Below, one piece after another: positions 5,349-8,851 of a stretch of 8,851 nucleotides of DNA (position 1 is the stretch's first letter; every line of letters begins with the position of its first letter). The stretch is taken from NCBI GenBank assembly GCA_001784055.1, contig MFOZ01000016.1, positions 981 to 9,831 on the forward strand. The letters run 5' to 3'. The notes beneath the pieces were generated by a model. That model ran no database searches. It saw only the letters and a program-made list of their open reading frames with translations, and was not told where the DNA came from. Origin of the DNA: Candidatus Levybacteria bacterium RIFCSPLOWO2_01_FULL_42_15 (GTDB lineage: Bacteria > Patescibacteriota > Microgenomatia > Levybacterales > UBA12049). The position numbers and the translations under genes were made by a program.

Positions 5349-5966
5349 ATGAGAATACCTAAGGCAGTACAAAACTTGATTGAAGCGTTTGAGAGGCTTC
5401 CCGGCATTGGGCCTAAAACCGCCCAAAGGCTTACGTTTTATCTTTTGCACGTGCCCCAAACAGAGCTTGACGCGTTTGCGACCTCTCTTTCCAATCTAAA
5501 AAAACAAACCGTTGTGTGTTCTCAGTGTTTTACTATTGGGGAAGAGGATCCGTGTTCAATCTGCCTTGACGTACGGCGCGACAATTCGGTTATCTGTGTG
5601 GTGGAACAGCCTCTTGATGTTCTTGCGCTTGAGAAAAGTAGAACATTCAACGGCGTGTACCACGTGTTGCATGGGAAGATTGATCCTCTGAATAACATTG
5701 GGCCGGATGAGATTTACATCCAACAGCTTTTGGATAGAATTGCGCAGTCAAAAAACGGCATGTCAGTTACAGAAGTAATTCTTGCCACTAATCCTACCAT
5801 GGAAGGCGAGGCAACCGCGATGTACCTTGTAAAACAGTTCAAAGCGCAAAGTGCAAAGTTCAAGGTGACTCGGATTGGGAGGGGGCTTCCTGTGGGAGCG
5901 GACTTGGAATACGCGGATGAAACAACGCTCGTCCGAGCAATGGAAGGAAGAAGAGAGTACACATGA
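5349..5966 (+). CDS. recR: Recombination mediator protein RecR
   Basis: A 205-residue protein of normal family length. In order: the helix-hairpin-helix L-P-G-I-G-P-K-T-A-Q-R at about 17-27; a four-Cys zinc finger (C57, C60, C69, C72); a Toprim domain with V-V-E-Q-P-L-D-V-L-A-L-E, the H-G-K-I-D-P-L loop and T-N-P-T-M-E-G-E-A-T-A; and the C-terminal R-I-G-R-G-L-P-V-G-A-D-L-E-Y-A-D-E. RecR works with RecO (and RecF) to load RecA at gaps. Just before the last motif, residues about 163-172 are encoded by a heptamer array (5837-5864). The ATG is 2 nt after the second prs stop with no SD; the next gene overlaps its stop by ATGA, suggesting translational coupling. Confidence 0.96.
   Translation: MRIPKAVQNLIEAFERLPGIGPKTAQRLTFYLLHVPQTELDAFATSLSNLKKQTVVCSQCFTIGEEDPCSICLDVRRDNSVICVVEQPLDVLALEKSRTFNGVYHVLHGKIDPLNNIGPDEIYIQQLLDRIAQSKNGMSVTEVILATNPTMEGEATAMYLVKQFKAQSAKFKVTRIGRGLPVGADLEYADETTLVRAMEGRREYT
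5837..5864 (+). repeat. 7-bp tandem repeat inside recR
   Basis: Four heptamers in register: gttcaaa, gcgcaaa, gtgcaaa, gttcaag. They share the form g-y-k-c-a-a-r. They are translated in frame as about ten residues rich in Lys, Phe, Ala and Ser, in the Toprim domain just before the conserved R-G-L-P-V-G motif. Confidence 0.75.
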
Positions 5967-6271
5967 TATCCAAAAAAGATGTTTTAGGAGAGCTTAGCTT
6001 GGTTATTGATCCGGAATTGAACATAAATATTGTCGATTTGGGACTTATTTACGATATACTCATTGATCAGAAGAAAAAAAGTGTGGAAATTGTGATGACC
6101 TTAACTTCACCCGGATGCCCATTGGCTATTGTGTTTGATGAATGGGTTCCTAACGCGGCAAAAAAAGCAGCAGGAGTAGGAGAGGCGCGGGTGAATCTTG
6201 TATGGGAGCCTGTCTGGAATCCGGATAAGATTTCGGAAAATGGCAAAGAAGAACTGGGAATCTTACAGTAA
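5963..6271 (+). CDS. MIP18/DUF59 family Fe-S cluster assembly protein (SufT/PaaD-like)
   Basis: A 102-residue single-domain protein with the DUF59 signatures I-D-P-E-L-N-I-N-I-V-D-L-G-L-I-Y-D at about 15-31 and M-T-L-T-S-P-G-C-P-L at about 45-54. Cys52 is the conserved, reactive Cys of the family. Such proteins help mature or insert Fe-S clusters (SufT, PaaD, eukaryotic MIP18). The last quarter contains V-N-L-V-W-E-P-V-W-N-P, typical of the family. The ATG overlaps the recR stop (ATGA) and is preceded by purine-rich AAGGAAGAAGAGAG, a fair SD. No suf or isc genes are in view, so the partner system is unknown. The heptamer repeat begins at its stop codon. Confidence 0.9.
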   Translation: MISKKDVLGELSLVIDPELNINIVDLGLIYDILIDQKKKSVEIVMTLTSPGCPLAIVFDEWVPNAAKKAAGVGEARVNLVWEPVWNPDKISENGKEELGILQ

Positions 6272-6303
6272 GCGTAAAACGAAAAGCGAAAAATGAAAAA
6301 TAA
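6271..6303 (+). repeat. Copy 1 of a 33-bp intergenic repeat made of heptamers
   Basis: Units gcgtaaa, acgaaaa, gcgaaaa, atgaaaa (6272-6299) plus a tail. It is identical to 6756-6788 at 30 of 33 positions. It occupies nearly all of the gap between the MIP18 stop and the next start. No hairpin or SD is apparent. Confidence 0.85.
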
Positions 6304-6315
6304 AACAACGTGAAT

Positions 6316-6753
6316 ATGAGCGATAAAACAGGAATCATAAAAGGGGTGGTAGAAGAGTTGACAGAGACCGCAAAGAGTGCGGTTCAACAAGTAACCGGAA
6401 CAACAGAAGGCGTGGTTAAAAGGGATGCGCCAACAGAGGAAATAGTGAAGGGACTGTATCAGCCTTCGGAATCATCAAAGCCGCAGTCGAGTCAGACTCG
6501 ACCACAACCGCCTATTAATGATCAAGTTCTCCTCGCAAGCCTTAGGCAAAAGCTGCATAAAGAGACGTACTATGAGCCGTTGGTTCGCAGGAAAACGCAA
6601 GAGGAGGAGCAGGTAGAAGAAGTAGCTCAAAAACAAGAAGAAACACAACAAAAACAAATGGAGCTTATAGAAAAAGAAAAGAAGAAAGAAAAACCCCAAG
6701 CAGTACAGATGGCAAGTACAAAAGTGGAGCGATTTAGGGGAGCGAGCGGATAG
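6316..6753 (+). CDS. Coiled-coil hypothetical protein of a CPR-type family
   Basis: A 145-residue hydrophilic protein with no signal peptide or membrane segment. Residues about 1-47 may form helices; about 48-68 are a Ser/Pro/Gln linker partly encoded by a 17-nt palindrome; then L-L-A-S-L-R-Q-K-L-H-K-E-T-Y-Y-E-P at about 72-88, a Glu/Gln/Lys-rich coiled coil at about 94-127, and the end V-E-R-F-R-G-A-S-G. The Y-Y-E-P segment, charged coil and terminal G-A-S-G recall a family of small hypothetical proteins in Parcubacteria and Microgenomates (possibly related to DUF5660; not verified). Function unknown. The ATG at 6316 is preferred; the GTG two codons upstream (6310) is possible. No SD. Near-identical 33-bp repeats flank the gene. 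Confidence 0.75.
   Translation: MSDKTGIIKGVVEELTETAKSAVQQVTGTTEGVVKRDAPTEEIVKGLYQPSESSKPQSSQTRPQPPINDQVLLASLRQKLHKETYYEPLVRRKTQEEEQVEEVAQKQEETQQKQMELIEKEKKKEKPQAVQMASTKVERFRGASG
6486..6502. repeat. Perfect 17-nt odd palindrome inside the hypothetical gene
   Basis: GTCGAGTC-A-GACTCGAC is perfectly self-complementary around one A. It is translated as part of the Ser/Gln/Thr/Arg/Pro linker (about residues 57-63). A degenerate copy lies at 1134-1150 in the rpsU leader. Confidence 0.9.
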
Positions 6754-6755
6754 AA

Positions 6756-6788
6756 AGCGTAAAGTGAAAAGCGAAAAATGCAAAATAA
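6756..6788 (+). repeat. Copy 2 of the 33-bp intergenic repeat made of heptamers
   Basis: Units gcgtaaa, gtgaaaa, gcgaaaa, atgcaaa (6757-6784) plus ataa. It differs from 6271-6303 at three positions and is in the same orientation. It fills the gap before cysS and contains the in-frame GTG (6764) of the rejected longer cysS start. Confidence 0.88.
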
Positions 6789-6790
6789 CT

Positions 6791-8218
6791 ATGTTGAAAC
6801 TTTTTAATTCACTCACAAGAAAAATTGAAGAGTTCAAACCAATAAGCCCGCCCCAAGTGGGGATGTATACGTGTGGACCAACGGTTTATGATTTTGCCCA
6901 TATTGGCAACTTTAGGACGTACATAACCGCGGATATTCTTCATCGCACTCTGTTGCATAATCGCTACAAAGTGAAATTTGTCATGAACATCACGGATGTG
7001 GGGCATTTAACCGGAGATAACGTGGGAGATGCGGATACGGGAGAGGATCGTATGGAGAAATCCGCAAAAAAACAGGGTAAGTCTGCGTGGGATATTGCCA
7101 AGTTTTATACGGACGCGTTTCTCAAAGATTACAGACAGCTCAACCTTCTTGCTCCGTCTGTTCTGTGTCGCGCAACAGACCACATTAAGGAACAGATTGT
7201 ATTTGTGCAAGAGCTTGAAAAGAAAGGCTTTACGTATAAAACGAGCGATGGAATTTATTTTGACACCTCAAAATTTCCTGACTATGGAAAACTGTCAAAC
7301 CTGGATGATATTCAAGAAGGAGCTCGGGTTGAGGCGAATCCGGAAAAAAAGAATCTGCGCGATTTTGCACTTTGGAAATTTACGTATCCAAATGGAAGAT
7401 CCTTTAACTCCGCTCAGGATGACAACGCTTCGCGTCGTCAAATGGAGTGGGAGAGCCCGTGGGGGATAGGGTTTCCCGGTTGGCACATTGAGTGCTCAGC
7501 CATGAGTGTTAAGTATTTGGGAGATAACTTTGATATTCACGCGGGAGGTATGGATCTTGCCTCAACCCACCATCCCAATGAAATCGCCCAGACAGAAGCG
7601 ATTACCGGGAGACAATTTGTCAAACACTGGATGCACGCGGCGTTTATTCTGGTTGACGGTAAAAGAATGAGCAAGAGCATGGGCAACAATTACACGCTGA
7701 GCGATCTTACAGAAAAAGGATTTGATCCCGCCGCGCTCCGCTATTTGTATCTGCAGACGCATTATCGCAAAGAATTAAATTTTACGTTTGATGCGCTTGA
7801 AGCCTCCCAAAACGCTCTTACAAAGCTGAAGGAAGAAATCGCAACATTCAAAAAGCCCCGCATTGGTTGTGCGGAGTATGAAGAGCGATTTTTGGAAGCA
7901 ATCAATGATGATCTTAATATGCCACAGGCGCTTGCGGTTTTATGGGAGTTAATTAAGTCGGATTACCCAACAGGAGCAAAAGCAGAAAGCGTCGCGCGCA
8001 TGGATGAGGTGTTTGGTCTTAACCTTTTTGAGGTGGCTCATACGGTTGAGATTCCTGAAACAGTGCAAAAACTCATTCAAGAGCGGGAACAGCTGCGCCG
8101 CGAAAAGCGTTTTCATCTTGCCGATGGACTAAGGCACAAGATTCGCAAAATGGGATTTGACCTGCGGGATGAAAACAAAAAGACAATTGTGTCCCGTCTT
8201 TTACCCTCTGACAAATAA
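6791..8218 (+). CDS. cysS: Cysteinyl-tRNA synthetase
   Basis: A 475-residue class I aminoacyl-tRNA synthetase that charges tRNA-Cys in the cytosol. Visible: M-L-K-L-F-N-S-L-T-R-K start; zinc-ligand Cys28 in T-C-G-P-T-V-Y-D; the HIGH motif as H-I-G-N at 37-40; W-E-S-P-W-G-I-G-F-P-G-W-H-I-E-C-S-A-M with a further zinc Cys and the tryptophans of the Cys pocket; H-A-G-G-M-D-L with zinc-ligand His; and K-R-M-S-K-S at 291-296. The C-terminal helical domain ends R-H-K-I-R-K-M-G-F-D-L-R-D. The ATG at 6791 is chosen over the GTG at 6764 because the nine extra residues come from the repeat and the ATG gives the family N-terminus. About 12 residues (203-214) between the A-L-W-K-F segment and R-R-Q-M-E-W are encoded by a dispersed repeat. 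Its 3' end overlaps the convergent gene by 18 nt. Confidence 0.97.
   Translation: MLKLFNSLTRKIEEFKPISPPQVGMYTCGPTVYDFAHIGNFRTYITADILHRTLLHNRYKVKFVMNITDVGHLTGDNVGDADTGEDRMEKSAKKQGKSAWDIAKFYTDAFLKDYRQLNLLAPSVLCRATDHIKEQIVFVQELEKKGFTYKTSDGIYFDTSKFPDYGKLSNLDDIQEGARVEANPEKKNLRDFALWKFTYPNGRSFNSAQDDNASRRQMEWESPWGIGFPGWHIECSAMSVKYLGDNFDIHAGGMDLASTHHPNEIAQTEAITGRQFVKHWMHAAFILVDGKRMSKSMGNNYTLSDLTEKGFDPAALRYLYLQTHYRKELNFTFDALEASQNALTKLKEEIATFKKPRIGCAEYEERFLEAINDDLNMPQALAVLWELIKSDYPTGAKAESVARMDEVFGLNLFEVAHTVEIPETVQKLIQEREQLRREKRFHLADGLRHKIRKMGFDLRDENKKTIVSRLLPSDK
7397..7424 (-). repeat. Dispersed 28-bp element (HPERSEG/VILSGVEG type) inside cysS
   Basis: Read on the - strand, the segment gives gtcatcctgagcggag followed by ttaaaggatct. 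From memory, a very common dispersed sequence in environmental bacterial genomes reads the same with tcgaaggatct at the end, so this copy differs at about two positions. On the - strand it translates as V-I-L-S-G-V-K-G, close to the familiar spurious-ORF signature. In cysS it is read in frame as R-S-F-N-S-A-Q-D-D. Confidence 0.75.
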
Positions 8219-8851
8219 AGGTTCTTTAAGAAGTTGAGCATGCGTTTGTGCGGCTTTCCAGAAATTGTCGAATTCGTTGACATACGCCCACGCGCCGTAT
8301 TCTCCAAACGCGTTGCGGCTTTTTTCTCGGCTTTGGTTATCCCACCCTTTGGCAACCAAAATATACGCTATCGCAAGCATCCCTTCAAACATGTCAAACA
8401 TGTTCAGCTTTGATCCGTCGCGTCGTTCTTTTATGTTCTTCAGCGTATTTCCTACTACTTGAGGAATTCCAATAGCGCCTCCGGTTGAGGAGAATACCTC
8501 ATTTGGGTAAAGCGGAAGAGGTACTCCCTGGGGATTCATGTTTGTAAGATGCGGGATATAATCATTGTCCAAAGTTCGTCTTGGAACCACGTGGTCCAAT
8601 GGTATGCTTCCAAAATTTTTTCCTCCTGCGGTTTCAATTTGCGCGATTCCCGCAAGAATAAGAGGGGAGGGAATTTGATGGGGCTTTAGTTTCTTATATA
8701 TGGATTCCTCTTGGTCTAGCTCCCGGATGGCAAGAAGAGCCGCGTGCATGGCATGCAAAGAAATGCCGCTTCGTCTCACGTTACCCTGTTCACAGAGCGC
8801 CTGCACTTTATCTCGCATGACTAATCCTTGTATATTTGCGTTTTGGACAAT
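8201..8851 (-). CDS. Lysozyme-like / lytic transglycosylase-type protein, 5' end cut by the window
   Basis: The frame is open to the right edge (eleven codons upstream of the ATG at 8818), so the N-terminus is missing; 216 residues are visible. Numbering from that ATG, P-L-I-L-A-G-I-A-Q-I-E-T-A-G-G (catalytic-type Glu62) and G-G-A-I-G-I-P-Q-V at 113-121 match the Glu and G-A-M-G-P-A-Q motifs of soluble lytic transglycosylase/MltB-like lysozyme folds, which cleave peptidoglycan. Later segments, A-I-A-Y-I-L-V-A-K-G-W and F-G-E-Y-G-A-W-A-Y-V, fit the helical lobe and the conserved Tyr region. About 50 residues separate the Glu from the G-A-I-G motif. Signal peptide and coiled coil, common in CPR versions, would lie off-window. 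It is convergent with cysS and overlaps it by 18 nt. Fold likely; exact chemistry unproven. Confidence 0.65.
   Translation of the reverse strand: MVQNANIQGLVMRDKVQALCEQGNVRRSGISLHAMHAALLAIRELDQEESIYKKLKPHQIPSPLILAGIAQIETAGGKNFGSIPLDHVVPRRTLDNDYIPHLTNMNPQGVPLPLYPNEVFSSTGGAIGIPQVVGNTLKNIKERRDGSKLNMFDMFEGMLAIAYILVAKGWDNQSREKSRNAFGEYGAWAYVNEFDNFWKAAQTHAQLLKEPLFVRG

Noticed and set aside
1080..5966. UGA reassigned to Gly or Trp, as in some CPR lineages
   Set aside because: UGA ends HIT, dnaX and recR exactly at family-expected lengths, with new starts overlapping it, and no in-frame UGA is needed in any gene.
6764..6790. GTG start for cysS
   Set aside because: The nine extra residues come from the intergenic heptamer repeat, and the ATG at 6791 matches the usual CysRS start.
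8216..8236. Terminator hairpin after cysS
   Set aside because: Only a short AAAG/CTTT pairing with no GC-rich stem or U-tract is visible.

Overview
The window is a compact bacterial segment of roughly mid-40s % GC (estimated by eye). Ten genes and one partial gene run on the + strand with short gaps or 4-nt ATGA overlaps, and a partial gene on the - strand converges from the right edge. Small, domain-minimal housekeeping proteins, few Shine-Dalgarno (SD) sites, dispersed short repeats inside genes, and a small coiled-coil protein of a type I associate with Candidate Phyla Radiation (CPR) genomes suggest a Patescibacteria/CPR organism (Parcubacteria or Microgenomates-like). That placement is inference; no rRNA is present. 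UGA ends several genes, so the standard bacterial code fits.

Layout, left to right: the 3' part of a MYG1-like DHH-motif hydrolase gene (1-743); a HIT-family nucleotide hydrolase (753-1082); a 106-nt gap with a good sigma70-type promoter, a palindrome and a strong SD for rpsU (1189-1374); ybeY (1384-1782); dnaX (1791-3146) overlapping ybaB (3143-3421); two adjacent but very different PRPP synthetases, class I-like (3437-4384) and archaeal class III-like (4432-5346); recR (5349-5966) overlapping a MIP18/DUF59 Fe-S assembly gene (5963-6271); a CPR-type coiled-coil hypothetical (6316-6753); cysS (6791-8218); and, on the - strand, the 3' part of a lysozyme-like (lytic transglycosylase-type) gene (8201-8851) overlapping the end of cysS by 18 nt. 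No gene-free stretch exceeds about 110 nt. I saw no tRNA, rRNA, CRISPR array or insertion sequence.

The genes fall into themes: ribosome function (bS21, YbeY), DNA replication and repair (DnaX, YbaB, RecR), nucleotide supply (HIT hydrolase, two PRPP synthetases), Fe-S assembly, Cys-tRNA charging and cell-wall remodelling. The common dnaX-ybaB-recR order is kept but split by the prs pair.

The most interesting signals are not genes. (1) dnaX carries an in-frame A AAA AAG heptamer, a GC-rich hairpin 4 nt downstream and an immediate -1-frame UGA, the layout of the E. coli dnaX frameshift signal. (2) At least five arrays of about four 7-bp units lie in or between genes, three of them inside coding sequence in frame. 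(3) A widespread 28-bp dispersed element sits in frame inside cysS. (4) A 17-nt odd palindrome occurs before rpsU and inside the hypothetical gene. (5) Promoter-like motifs lie 7-9 nt before several SD-less start codons, suggesting leaderless mRNAs, while only rpsU and ybaB share a strong SD.
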